Notes under the pieces: generated by a model
What the model was told of the DNA's origin: nothing
The model's database searches: none
The model's input: only the letters and a program-made list of their open reading frames with translations
From: Paenibacillus gyeongsangnamensis
GTDB taxonomy: Bacteria > Bacillota > Bacilli > Paenibacillales > NBRC-103111
DNA: 64,000 bases
Assembly (NCBI RefSeq): GCF_027533625.1
Contig: NZ_JAQAGZ010000009.1
Span: 215,550 to 279,549, forward strand
Direction of reading: 5' to 3'
Shown here: one piece after another, positions 54,049 to 62,843 of the stretch
Numbering within the stretch: position 1 is the first letter of the stretch
How the letters are laid out: each line of letters begins with the position of its first letter
Made by a program: the position numbers and the translations under genes

Positions 54049-54341
54049 GACAAATCATCCTTCCTACGACTGTTGTGATTTCGAGGCTGGTGCAACAACC
54101 ATTTCCCGGTTATTCTATCTTGCGTGCTTCCCAAGACGGGAGCGACAATCTGTGGTGCACCTGGTCGCTGTGATCAGTCTACATAGCGGACTCGAAGTAC
54201 CATAGCATTACGACCTACCTTCGCCAGCCGTATAAAAAGTATACAGTATACACCCCATTTTCATCATCTGATGGTGCCGCCGTAAGGCGGCATGGGAGTC
54301 TACATAGAAACTAGACAGCAAAAAAGGAGTTTCTTAGTTGT
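54049..54341 (-). ncRNA. Candidate IS110 bridge-RNA region (left end)
   Basis: About 200-290 bp without ORFs lie upstream of the IS110 transposase start, containing several GC-rich inverted segments (for example around 54120-54200, CCCAAGACGGGAG and GGTGCACCTGGTCGC). In IS110-group elements the bridge RNA is encoded here. I cannot define its loops, boundaries or the core dinucleotide by eye. Confidence 0.4.
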
Positions 54342-55030
54342 ATGACGACCAGCAGAAGAAAGTTTACACCTGAGGAACAAGCTCAAATCGTACTGGAAAT
54401 TCTGAAAGAAGAAAAGTCAATTTCGCAACTCGCTTCGGAGCATGGCATTCATACAAATGTCCTCAACCGGTGGAAAAAAGAAGCGGTTCAGAATATCTCT
54501 CGCAACTGTTCGTCGATGATCGGAAAGGCATCACGAAAATGAAAAACGACTACGAAAAGACGATCAATGACCTCTACACCGAGATTGAAAACTCATCAGT
54601 CAGCTGTCGTGGCTCAAAAAAAAATCTGGCCTCTGAGCTACCTCGTGACGAGTGCATCGCCCTCTTGGATTGGGATGGCTCTGAACTCCCAATCACTGTA
54701 CAAGCCGATCTGCTAAGCCTGAATCGTTCGTCTGTATTACAAGCCGGTTCCTCCCTCTCCGGAGGAAATTCGCCTCAAGCACCGGATTGATGAGATTTAC
54801 ACGGCGCATTCGTTCCTGGGTTATCGGAAGATTGCGGCGATTATGAATCGGGAAGGAGACAGGTTACATGAAAACACCGTGAGGCGCTATATGCAGGAGA
54901 TGGGGTTGATCGCCATCTATCCCGGACCAAACCTGAGCAAGCGTGACCTTCAGCTTCGGATCTATCCCTACTTGCTTCGGAAGCTGTCTATTACAGTCGC
55001 TGCAAAACCACACGCCGGTTGTTGTGTATA
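54342..55030 (+). pseudogene. IS3-family transposase remnant (OrfA plus OrfB start)
   Basis: OrfA starts MTTSRRKFTPEEQAQIVLEI with the HTH GIHTNVLNRWKKEAVQN. It is shifted at 54490 into LSQLFVDDRKGITKMKND and again (one G missing) at 54584 into KLISQLSWLKKKSGL. OrfB follows from 54640, with YYKPVPPSPEEIRLKHRIDE, FLGYRKIAAIMNREGD and YMQEMGLIAIYPGPNLSKRD. It ends near 55000, well before the catalytic core. The element is dead and truncated. Confidence 0.8.
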
Positions 55031-55076
55031 ACCGAGATGTAATTCTGTAATCCACAAGCCAATGTTTAAAAGAAAA

Positions 55077-55430
55077 CTAATTGCCGGGCAGTTGGATGCC
55101 ACGCCAACCGCTTACATCGCATTGGCCATACCGATTATTACCCACAATCGTCACCGTGCCGTCCGATTTAAGCCCGACGGTATGCCAGTCACCCGCCGCT
55201 ACCGCCACCATATCACGCCAGCCACTTACATTGCATTGGCCTTCATTATTTCGACCCACAGCCACCACCGTGCCATCCGATTTAAGCCCGACGGTACGTC
55301 GCCAACCCGCCGCTACCGCCACCATATCGCGCCAGCCGCTTACATCACATTGGCCATATTTATTATCACCCACAGCTGTCACCGTGCCGTCCGATTTAAG
55401 CCCGACGGTATGACGATGGAGCAGGACCAT
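55077..55430 (-). pseudogene. RCC1-repeat protein fragment
   Basis: Three tandem units of about 50 residues carry the pattern HTVGLKSDGTV-AVG-N-YGQC-VSGW-DMVAVAAG, typical of RCC1/BLIP-II-type beta-propeller proteins of Paenibacillus. Both ends are missing. It is cut by an IS3 remnant on one side and an IS6 remnant on the other. The DNA is correspondingly repetitive. Confidence 0.75.
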
Positions 55431-55604
55431 CGATTCATAAAGAAAATTACAAATGCAATGATGGGATTCAAATCATTCCGGTCAGCCGAGAAAACAATTT
55501 CTGGAATTGAAGCTTTTCATATGCTCAGTAAAGAACAGGTTGAAATATCACCTGTTCTTTCCGATGTTGATTGGATCCATAAATTGTTCGAATTGGCTGC
55601 ATAA
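55419..55604 (+). pseudogene. IS6-family transposase, C-terminal fragment
   Basis: The last 60 residues of an IS6/IS240-type transposase are visible: EQDHRFIKKITNAMMGFKSF, SAEKTISGIEAFHMLSKEQV and the end VDWIHKLFELAA. The frame upstream of 55419 is only the antisense of the RCC1 repeats, so the apparent 180-codon ORF is a chimera of unrelated sequences. Confidence 0.75.
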
Positions 55605-55659
55605 ATTTCTTATCATTTAAAATTAAGACTATCGTTTTTATTTTTGCAACACAACCGTC

Positions 55660-55940
55660 GGAAGATAACCTCTGGGTGCTGCTGGCCCAGATGATTCCAT
55701 GGTGGAAGATAGAAGAGAAATACACGAAAAACTTCAAGCGGAGTCTCAAGGGACAAAAAGCAGTATTGATTCGCGTCGCGATCGGTGCGCTGATCATTCA
55801 AGAACGGCTTGGCACCGACGATCGGGAGACGCTCCGGCAGATTCTGGAGAATCCGTATTTGCAGTACTTCCTAGGCCTATCGGAATACCAGTATCGCCGT
55901 CCCTTCCATCATTCGCTCATGACGCATTTCCGCAAAACGG
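55660..55940 (+). pseudogene. IS5/IS1182-type transposase, N-terminal fragment
   Basis: The frame reads LWVLLAQMIPWWKIEEKYTK, then VAIGALIIQERLGTDDRETL and ENPYLQYFLGLSEYQYR, the DUF772 region at the head of IS5-like transposases. It leaves homology after HFRKT at about 55940, where unrelated sequence and a terminator follow. Confidence 0.75.
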
Positions 55941-55977
55941 CTGGGTGGCGACATTTGTTCAGTGAAAATAAAGTACT

Positions 55978-56014
55978 AGACCGGAACCCCTTTTGGTACA
56001 AGGAGTCCCGGTCT
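55978..56014 (+). terminator. Terminator-like hairpin
   Basis: AGACCGG...CCTT pairs with AAGG...CCGGTCT around a short loop, followed by TCTAAATCG with few T residues. It lies after the IS5 fragment. Which gene it once ended is unknown. Confidence 0.5.
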
Positions 56015-56159
56015 TCTAAATCGCTAGATATTTGAAAATTAGTTTTAAACTCAACGTCAGAATGAAGCAATTCATGGATCTAAACTGAATAATAATGTTA
56101 TAGACTGCCTCATTGCTATCGTACCCGAGGGAGTTCAGTAACTTCAGGGGCAAAAGACA

Positions 56160-56203
56160 ATAAAAAGCCTGCTCCTGACATATCGTCAAAAAACAGGCTG
56201 TGA
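56160..56203 (-). terminator. Rho-independent terminator of the cold-shock gene
   Basis: On the minus strand AGCCTG/CAGGCT encloses a loop with a second small pairing and is followed by TTTTTATT, shortly after the csp stop codon. Confidence 0.8.
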
Positions 56204-56211
56204 TGTCAGTA

Positions 56212-56412
56212 TTACAGTTTTACAACATTCTCCGCTTGAGGTCCACGTTGGCCTTTAACAACATTGAATTGAACGCGTTGCCCCTCGTCCAAAGATTTGA
56301 ATCCTTCGCCTTGAATGGCAGAAAAATGAACGAATACATCGTCGCCGTTTTCCCTTTGAATGAAGCCAAACCCTTTTTCCGCATTAAACCATTTGACAGT
56401 ACCTGTTTCCAT
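56212..56412 (-). CDS. Cold-shock protein (CspA/CspD type)
   Basis: The 66-residue single-stranded nucleic-acid-binding OB-fold protein carries RNP1 KGFGFIQ and RNP2 VFVHFSAI. It begins [15 protein letters not shown] and ends [10 protein letters not shown], at full family length. It acts as an RNA chaperone. GGAGGTTATTTAGTA precedes ATG 56412. The 5' region contains a CCCCC/GGGG stem about 35 bases upstream of the ribosome site, as structured leaders of csp mRNAs often do. It is a core-type gene surrounded by debris. Confidence 0.95.
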   Translation of the reverse strand: METGTVKWFNAEKGFGFIQRENGDDVFVHFSAIQGEGFKSLDEGQRVQFNVVKGQRGPQAENVVKL

Positions 56413-56892
56413 TACTAAATAACCTCCAAAGTTAAAAACATTATGCCCCTAACAAAACGGGGGTATTCATAGTATATCTCATTGAAGGTAATACCACCAA
56501 CTTTATGCTATCGTTCTCCGTTTAGTTAAATACAGGATTTTTGCGATGTTTCGTTCTTTGTTCAAAAGAAGCTGCACTGACGGCTAAAGCCTTACACCAG
56601 CAACGGTAGAAGAGTTCTTAACGGATTTTTTTCAATGAAATCATCGATATTTTTCTGGAGCTTCGGACCGGTACTTGTCGTATGTTTCCTCAAATCCCGA
56701 AAATCTCTCGACATTGCCGCCTTTTTAACAGGCGGTTTTCTTTTGTGTCAGGTCGTATTGGTCACGAACAAAAACACGTTGATTCTTGAAACGATTTCAC
56801 GTCCAACAACGTTAATAGAAAATTCACTATTTATTCCCATTTTTTAAGAGTAAGATTAAACCGTATCACAATCTATTTAGGGAGGTCATCTT
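56413..56892. other. csp leader and intergenic region
   Basis: The right-to-left leader of the cold-shock gene occupies about 56413-56500 (stem CCCCC/GGGG at about 56435-56465). A terminator-like hairpin CCGCC/GGCGG with TTTTCTTTT lies at 56718-56745. A partial dispersed-repeat box (CTATCGTACCCG) lies nearby at 56116-56127. No gene is supported; the 70-codon frame at 56635 lacks a start signal. Confidence 0.5.
56718..56745 (+). terminator. Terminator-like hairpin
   Basis: CCGCC/GGCGG with a 9-base loop is followed by TTTTCTTTT on the plus strand. No gene directly upstream is recognised. Confidence 0.5.
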
Positions 56893-57366
56893 ATGCATCA
56901 ATTTCTTCTTTCCCGTCATCATCACCATTTGGAAAAGCACCCTCATTTTGGTCACACCATTACTAACGATTCCTATGGCCATCAGCTTCACCCATTATCC
57001 CTTCACGCTCCTGTTGTTCACGTAAAGGCCCAAATCACAAAATTATTGCCGGATGCCCATGCCAAGGGTGCCATGCATCATCATTTGTTCGTAAAAATCA
57101 CGGATGTCCTTCAAATACGAGGAGCAGATAGGGCCATCATAGATATGCAAAAGGAACATTTTGTTGCGATTCGTTACGGGGATCATCTTGGAATTAATCA
57201 ACCTATCCCAGGCCTCGAGGTTGGGCAACCAATCGAGCTTCAAGGTGAATATATTGACGAGAACCATGTGTATCTAACTCCAGATAATCAAGAAGGAGAC
57301 CCAGTTATCCATTTCACTCACAGTCCCGTCGGTTACGTCATCTATCAAGGAAAGGAATATCAATAA
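56893..57366 (+). CDS. DUF3465-like protein with His-rich N-terminus
   Basis: The 157-residue protein has a His-rich head (about 15 His in the first 60 residues, including SRHHHHLEKHPHFGHT). The body follows the DUF3465 order: KAQITKLLPDAHAKGAMHHH, FVAIRYGDHLGINQPIPGLE, VGQPIELQGEY and VIHFTHSPVGYVIYQG. DUF3465 function is unknown; it probably has an OB-like fold. ATG 56893 follows GGGAGGTCATCTT. No signal peptide is present. The histidines might bind a metal. Confidence 0.7.
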   Translation: MHQFLLSRHHHHLEKHPHFGHTITNDSYGHQLHPLSLHAPVVHVKAQITKLLPDAHAKGAMHHHLFVKITDVLQIRGADRAIIDMQKEHFVAIRYGDHLGINQPIPGLEVGQPIELQGEYIDENHVYLTPDNQEGDPVIHFTHSPVGYVIYQGKEYQ

Positions 57367-57418
57367 ACCGGATTCCTCTATCTCTATAATATAAACGGCC
57401 ATCGTTGACGTGATGTAG

Positions 57419-57976
57419 CTAAATAGAAATGTTTAATGGAATGGCTGCGCCTAAAAAGGCATGTGGTTTCGAAAAGCCAATCTCTAATCCTATCGGTGGC
57501 GCAACTGCTTCTGCCGCGCAGATAAGTATTCCAAAACGGGCCATGGCGGAGCCTCGTTGTTCCTTGGGGGCCAGATCGGCCACGGTTGCGAACGCTGCGC
57601 CAAAGAAAGCGGCAGGCCCAGTACCGAAAAGAATTTGACCAATAATGAATCCGAGCATTGTTGGAAAAAGGAAGATGATAATTCCACCAATCGCCATCAT
57701 TAACACACCTAATAGCAGTGCCTTTTTTCTGCCCTGGTTGTCCACAAAATTACCGAGAGCGGGCGAGGCAATCATTTGAACAAGAAACGAAATGCCTACG
57801 AGCAAGCCCACCTCAACGGACGATGCACCTCCATGCAGGAAGATAAGCGGAGCGACCGCCACTAAAAGATAACGAGCCGAAATCGTAAGAAAACTTCCGA
57901 TGTACATGCGAGCTAACAATTGGAACAACTCCTTCCTCAGTTTGAAGACGCGCAAGTTTGCTTTTATCTCGCTCAT
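57419..57976 (-). pseudogene. MFS transporter, N-terminal half
   Basis: Five to six helices are visible, with the MFS motif between helices 2 and 3 (GNFVDNQGRKKALLLG). They begin at ATG 57976 behind AAAGG. The frame stops after GFSKPHAFLGAAIPLNISI, about half the usual 400 residues. The first 44 codons of the longer upstream frame are not homologous to the family. Truncated and probably inactive. Confidence 0.75.
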
Positions 57977-58173
57977 ATTAAAAGCCTTTGCAAAAGCATA
58001 TTCAATAACAAATTTCATTGAAGATGTGGGTGAGGTCTTTAACGTCGCTAACTTGCGGCAACAGATCCACTGATGCGTAAAAAGGAACTTCAGCGACGGA
58101 TCTTTCACTTTTTTTCAGATATTACCAATTCTTAAATCATATATATGAGTACCCTAATTTCGAGGTGACTCTT

Positions 58174-58392
58174 ATGGAAATAAAGATATTTTGTGCCTCA
58201 TGTAGAAAAATAAAGCTGAAAAACGAACCAAATCCAAGCATTCAAACTCTTCTTCCAAAATCGAATAAATTTTTAGTATCAATTTGCTCCGAATGTGAAG
58301 CAGAAATATCTTTGTTCTCCCACGGATTAGGAAAATGTGTGGAACAAGCGCTCTGTTCGGAGGAAGCATTAGAGAAATCAGGTTTAAATTAG
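58174..58392 (+). CDS. Small zinc-ribbon-like protein, 72 aa
   Basis: The protein opens MEIKIFCASCRKIKLKNEP and has a second knuckle ICSECEAEISLF, so two CxxC pairs about 32 residues apart could bind one zinc ion. A further Cys pair (GKCVEQALCSEE) is near the C-terminus. GAGGTGACTCTT precedes ATG 58174. Family not recognised. It may be a small nucleic-acid-binding or regulatory protein. Confidence 0.6.
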   Translation: MEIKIFCASCRKIKLKNEPNPSIQTLLPKSNKFLVSICSECEAEISLFSHGLGKCVEQALCSEEALEKSGLN

Positions 58393-58411
58393 ATGGTCAT
58401 TCAGAAGCCTA

Positions 58412-58915
58412 TACAAACAGATAACCAGATTGAGGTTAGTGGGTACAAAGCCAACATCCGCCAATCTGATCAGCGAGTACTCGGTGTGGTAACTGATCGT
58501 TAAAAGATCGTACAGAATCACGAGGCCTTCGCCATTACTGATGAACTTCTAGGCGAAGGAGTTCGATTCAAGACCGCAGGGAGCTCACAGAACGGAAAGA
58601 AAGTGTGGATGCTTGCAAAATTACCTGAAAACTATACCATTACTGGTGACAATGTTAGTCCCTATTTGATTTTCTCTAACAGTCATGACGGTAGCGGCAC
58701 TATTAGGGGTAGTACCAGCGTAGCTGTCACAGACCGCAAACGTATGGAAACGATATGGTAATTATCACTATGTTTTTTCACTCTACCCCTATCAATTATC
58801 AATCAAAGTTCCGAATTTGTTTTCCCTATTAAAGTCGCTATGACCCCTGTACGAACGTTAAACCTGGCCATAAGTAATGCCCACAGAATTTGGTCCACTA
58901 CTCATAAAGGGGACT
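58412..58915 (+). pseudogene. DUF932 phage/plasmid-type protein, decayed
   Basis: The frame reads KANIRQSDQRVLGVVTDR, a TAA in place of Tyr or Trp, then KIVQNHEAFAITDELLGEGV, KKVWMLAKLPENYTITGDN and SPYLIFSNSHDGSG. After a disruption, KVAMTPVRTLNLAISNAHRI follows in another frame. The order matches DUF932, proteins carried by phages and conjugative elements. The ORF has no start signal and several lesions. Confidence 0.75.
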
Positions 58916-58949
58916 ATTCATTGGAGAGTAATGGTAACCCTAGCTCTAA

Positions 58950-59460
58950 CCACAGGACCTTCGCCGCGGCGAATTGCTCGGGCTAGAATGGAGTCATGTT
59001 GACTGGAAAACGGGTGTTCTTAATGTAATACAGAGCGTTTCTATGTCTCCGGCAGGTATCGCCCACGTAAAGGAGCCCAAGACGAAGAACTCAAAACGAA
59101 AAATTTGCCCTTCCCGGTTCAATGAAGGAGGAATTGAAAGAATACTATTTATACAAAATTGAGGAACGTGTGAAAATGGGAGATAGGTTTCAAGGTGGTG
59201 AGTATGATTTCATATTTTGTCATCCGGACGGTAAAGCTTTTCATCAAGAACGACCCTACTTATGGTTCCGTGACTTTATAAAAAAGAATAATTTAAGGTA
59301 TATCCGTTTCCACGACCTTCGTCATACTTCAGCGACGTTACTGATTAACCAAGGCGTACATGCTAAGATTATTTCCCAACGTCTTGGACACAGCAATATC
59401 AATACTACCATGAACATTTATGGACATGCACTACGGTCCGCCGATCAATCCGCTGGTTGT
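58950..59460 (+). pseudogene. Tyrosine recombinase (phage integrase), decayed
   Basis: Catalytic-domain segments are spread over three frames. TGLRRGELLGLEWSHVDWKT contains the first Arg, reached after removing one extra C at 58961. EPKTKNSKRKI carries the Lys-containing beta-turn. After a shift near 59105 come RYIRFHDLRHTSATLLINQG (HxxR) and RLGHSNINTTMNIYGHALR (His and Tyr). The N-terminal arm-binding domain is missing. With DUF932 just upstream this is the remnant of an integrative element. Confidence 0.8.
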
Positions 59461-59686
59461 TGTTACTTCTACCATTTCGGCAAGATGTTCAAAAAGCTGT
59501 CCGGCCTCCTCCTAATCGATGAAGTACGAGAAGTGGAAATACTCTGGTTAGCGCTTTCAATCATTTTTCCTTACCCCCTTGGGAATAGACCTTTAACAGG
59601 ATGACGGGTTGGATATCATTTATTCTTAATCGCCGCATTTTATCTTAAAATTATGGCGAACTCCGCTTTTTTTGTTCTAGGATCAC

Positions 59687-59940
59687 TTAAAATTTCGAGT
59701 GCATAAAAATGCGTCCCTGCCGCACCTTCATTTGCACTTCACCATTAAGATCGGTCCGGTGTACCATAGCACCGGTGGCTGTCAGGCGATCCAGTACTCC
59801 CTGATTCGGGTGGCCATAAACATTATGCGCCCCTACCGAAATGACAGCCTGTTTCGGCTTCCACGCCTCAAGCCATTCGGGCGAAGTTGAACTTTTACTT
59901 CCATGATGGGCTACCTTCAATACATCAATCCGCTTTTGCC
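59687..59940 (-). pseudogene. ComEC-type metallo-beta-lactamase domain, C-terminal fragment
   Basis: The frame reads KRIDVLKVAHHGSKSSTSPE, then PKQAVISVGAHNVYGHPNQG and GAMVHRTDLNGEVQMKV, the end of the MBL domain found at the C-terminus of ComEC/Rec2 DNA-uptake channels and related nucleases. The remainder is missing upstream of 59940. Probably a stray gene fragment. Confidence 0.75.
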
Positions 59941-60535
59941 GCGCTTCACCTTAACCCCTCCGCAATTTGTTGTGGTTATAATTACCATCTTCGATGTTTG
60001 GTATAATCTGCCAGTTAGTTGAGAAAAAGGCAGCTGATTTACCGGTTGCCTTCCGTATAAGCTTATTAAGCTATCGTATCCCGTAATCAGTAGGCCGAAG
60101 CTCCTACGATTTCTTATATCCCCCTCTTTCACTTCACAGAGACCCGTCGGGAATTAGATAATGTACTTGTCAGCCTACACCAAGTTCATTCACGATTATG
60201 CGCATATGTTTGTGTCGTAAATCGATTATGCACATATGTTTGTGTCGTGACTTCGCGACACAAACATATGTGCTTTCAAATAAAAAATCCCCAATTAACG
60301 GAGATCTCAAAGCACCTATGTTTGTGTCGCCGGACAATCGGTGCAACTCACGCTTGGAAAATGATCGTTCTTTTCAGTTAGACTTGGGGCTGTTCCTCCG
60401 CTTCCATTACAGAAGGTTCATCAGTCGTGCCCCTGCCCTCACAAGGATAAATACATTTCGGCGAAAGCCTTATAGCAACCGTTTCGGGTGACAGCACTTG
60501 TTACAACGTCCCTTGTTTTCCAAGTCCCTTACAAC
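59941..60535. other. Gene-free stretch with an inverted-repeat cluster
   Basis: No gene is supported. The notable content is the repeat group at 60193-60330. Sequence after 60330 shows only low-quality frames. Confidence 0.5.
60193..60330. repeat. Cluster of four CATATGTTTGTGTCG repeats
   Basis: Two direct 26-bp units (60193-60218 and 60223-60248, period 30) begin CGATTATG and end CATATGTTTGTGTCGT. An inverted copy at 60256-60273 pairs perfectly with the second unit (18-bp stem GCACATATGTTTGTGTCG, 8-base loop). A fourth copy (GCACCTATGTTTGTGTCG) lies at 60312-60329. The arrangement resembles recombinase or replication-initiator sites, not CRISPR. Confidence 0.7.
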
Positions 60536-60840
60536 CTAGCTCTTCGTTCTGGACTTAGGTGCTCCCTCTGAGCCTGTGAGCTGGATGCCGCCATTGTCCG
60601 GCATAGCGTATTTCATAGGAAAAATTTTTACTTTACGCCGCTCACCCCATCGTATGATGGTCCATATGTTTCCATATGTTCTAACTTTAGACCCGTACAT
60701 TCGGTTGTTCGTCAGTTCCTTTTCGCGAAACATTCTCACCATATCCAGTTTTTCAGCCGCGCGGCATATCCATTGGCTTACCTTTTCGATTTGAATGGCT
60801 CTAGCCTTCGTTCTGCCGAATCTACCTATACTTCATACCT
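60536..60840 (-). pseudogene. Unrecognised basic protein, possibly frameshifted at its start
   Basis: A frame of about 100 residues reads GRFGRTKARAIQIEKVSQWI, CRAAEKLDMVRMFREKEL and KVRTYGNIWTIIRWGERRKV. It is basic and helix-rich at its head. An ATG (MKY) with GAGGTATG upstream is in another frame by one base. I do not recognise it. It might be a DNA-binding protein connected with the nearby repeat cluster. Confidence 0.35.
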
Positions 60841-61324
60841 CATGACCTGTCAGTCATGACGCATGCAGGAGTGTTGACGGGATGGTTTCGGGAAACATGG
60901 CTCCGTCATTCCCATCCTCGATTGTAAAGTTAAGATTAATCCTTTAATCTCCTGCTTTTCACGACGTAGCGCTTGTAGCAGAACTTGTCGTGCTTATCCG
61001 TTAGTGCAGCGAAGGCTACCGTGCTGCAGTCCTTTGGTCACTAACTTGCGTACTCCGCAAGAACATTGATTTTAAACATACATTGCTAAAGCATGAGCTT
61101 TTAAATCGTTTTCCAGTTACGCATGGTTGAAGGTACGTTCAGCTTATAAAGATTGTTCGCAAGCTTTGAATTACAGACGCCATCACCAAGTAATAGGTAA
61201 ACTTCCATACCATGAATTCTAAAAAAGATAACGCTTACCTATTGCTACTATAACGTAAGAGGATATGGCTGAGGTTATCGCGAATATCTGTTATTAAGAC
61301 GCCAAGGAATTTTTTTCATTCCAG
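60841..61324. other. Gene-free stretch
   Basis: No convincing coding frame, RNA gene or terminator was recognised. Short inverted segments exist (for example TGACCTGTCAGTCA near 60844). It may be an eroded mobile-element region. Confidence 0.4.
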
Positions 61325-62399
61325 TTAAACTGACTGAAGCCGCCAAGGCAGAATGGAGTAGAAAGCCTGTGAGAGAAGCCCAGTATGAGGATCTGAAGCG
61401 AACAGAAAAACGAGCAAGATGCTGACCAGTCTATACTCGCCGTATTGTGATTTCATACTTTACCCGTCCAGCCGGGACCCTTCCAATACTCTTGCTATGC
61501 GTGTTCTGAAGCCTGCACAGCCCGGCTATATTCAAGCTGGCACCCATGGCTGGCATATGTCCATTGATGCCTTCGAGCATATGGAGCAGCCGTCGGAGGG
61601 AATAGAATACCTCACCCTGCAGGTGGATATGCGCGGTCGAGCATATTCAACTGGAAATCCCGACTGCAACGGCTGGGAACTGTATGACGTAATTGATGCA
61701 GTGAACTACGCTAGAGAGCGCTATTCCGAGTTCATCCTTGATCCAGAGGTGGTCTACTTCGAGTCGGGAAGCGGCGGCGGCGGCAATGCATTTGCGCTAG
61801 CAGGGAAATTCCCGGACTTTTTCGCGGCGATTAATGCACTGTACGGCATCTCGGATTACGCCCTGTGGTATGAGAATGACAGCGTAGGTGAATTCCGTGA
61901 TGAGCTGGATGTTTGGGTTGGCTCCCCCCCTGAGGCAGACAGGATGGCATATGACGCCCGCAGCGGCATTACTACCGTAGGAAATTTGCTGACTCCCCTC
62001 TTTGCGGTGCACGGAGAGACAGATGTTCGGGTGCCGTCGGAGCATTCCCGGCTTTTTATCAAAAAGGCGGAGGAACTCGGCAAAAAAGATCTGGTGAGCT
62101 ATTACGAGATGGAAAGTGTGGGAACCCGCAGTCATCTTGGTAATATAACGCAGGAGCAGCATGTACGAATGAATACACTGGCGAGTGAGAATCTGGCTGC
62201 ACATCGAAATCCCGTGCAACTCCCCCGCAAGGGAGTACTGGTAGTAGCCGGCTATCTGTTCACCAAAGCATTCTCTGTTGTACTGGATTCTATTGACAAG
62301 GTGGCGCATCTCAATTACGACCTAGAAAAAAAGAGCTTCACTCTGGATTGCGCAGTGCCATGCGGCTTCACCCTGCAACTCCATGCTGTGGTTGACTGA
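61325..62399 (+). pseudogene. Alpha/beta hydrolase (prolyl-oligopeptidase-like), damaged at the N-terminus
   Basis: The main frame (61419-62399, 326 residues) holds the hydrolase domain, with ESGSGGGGNAFALAGKFPDF (nucleophile-elbow region near residue 117), an acid in VHGETDVRVPSEHSRLF and a His in VGTRSHLGN. The ATG at 61419 has no ribosome site. A separate frame just upstream (FFIPVKLTEAAKAEWSRKPV, EAQYEDLKRTEKRAR, ending at 61424) looks like the true N-terminal part, so a shift and/or deletion probably separates them. The hydrolase core itself has no internal stop, so residual function cannot be excluded. Confidence 0.6.
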
Positions 62400-62548
62400 G
62401 CTGGGTATTGAATGTAAAAAAGGAACTATTCCTGTATTGAATTAAAAATGCAGATTGCAAAACAATATGCGCAACGCCTCCTGTATTTGATTCTCGTAAG
62501 TAGACCAATATGTCTCCAGGCTGACAATTTGAAATTTCGTTGATAGTT

Positions 62549-62579
62549 AACATCGCCACCTTGTAGGCGATGTTTTTTT
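62549..62579 (+). terminator. Rho-independent terminator
   Basis: AACATCGCC/GGCGATGTT with an 8-base loop runs into seven T residues on the plus strand, 150 bp after the hydrolase stop codon. Confidence 0.88.
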
Positions 62580-62667
62580 ATGTTCAATATGTCGAGGTCA
62601 TACTGCAGTAATAGGATAAAGTTCTTGTCATTTACGACTTCAAGTTCTTGTCAACCGACATCAAGTA

Positions 62668-62715
62668 TGCTGCCCGTTAGGTGAGCAAAGGCTGCCGAAC
62701 TTGCCGGCAGCCTTC
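62668..62715. repeat. Dispersed intergenic repeat, copy 6
   Basis: A shortened box (TGCCCGTTAGGTGAGC, the inverse of CTAACGGG) precedes the stem AAGGCTGCCG/CGGCAGCCTT with a 7-base loop. The stem shares GGCTGCCG with copies 1 and 2. Confidence 0.55.
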
Positions 62716-62843
62716 ATCATGAGTGTATTGAGCTCTCGTATCCGTCCCTCAATCGCACAATTCAGGCTCAGCTACTTAACAAGTACCGAAGTGAATTTTA
62801 GAGCAATCTGGCGTTTCAAAATGGTCAGTAGGACAAGGGCAAT

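Noticed and set aside
55062..55604. A single 180-codon plus-strand ORF
   Set aside because: Its first two thirds are the antisense of RCC1 repeats (hence the repeated HRAVRFKPDG pattern). Only the last 60 codons are an IS6 transposase tail. The ORF is a chance fusion.
60193..60330. CRISPR array
   Set aside because: Only four repeats with irregular spacing, one inverted and forming a hairpin. There are no spacers of constant length and no cas genes.
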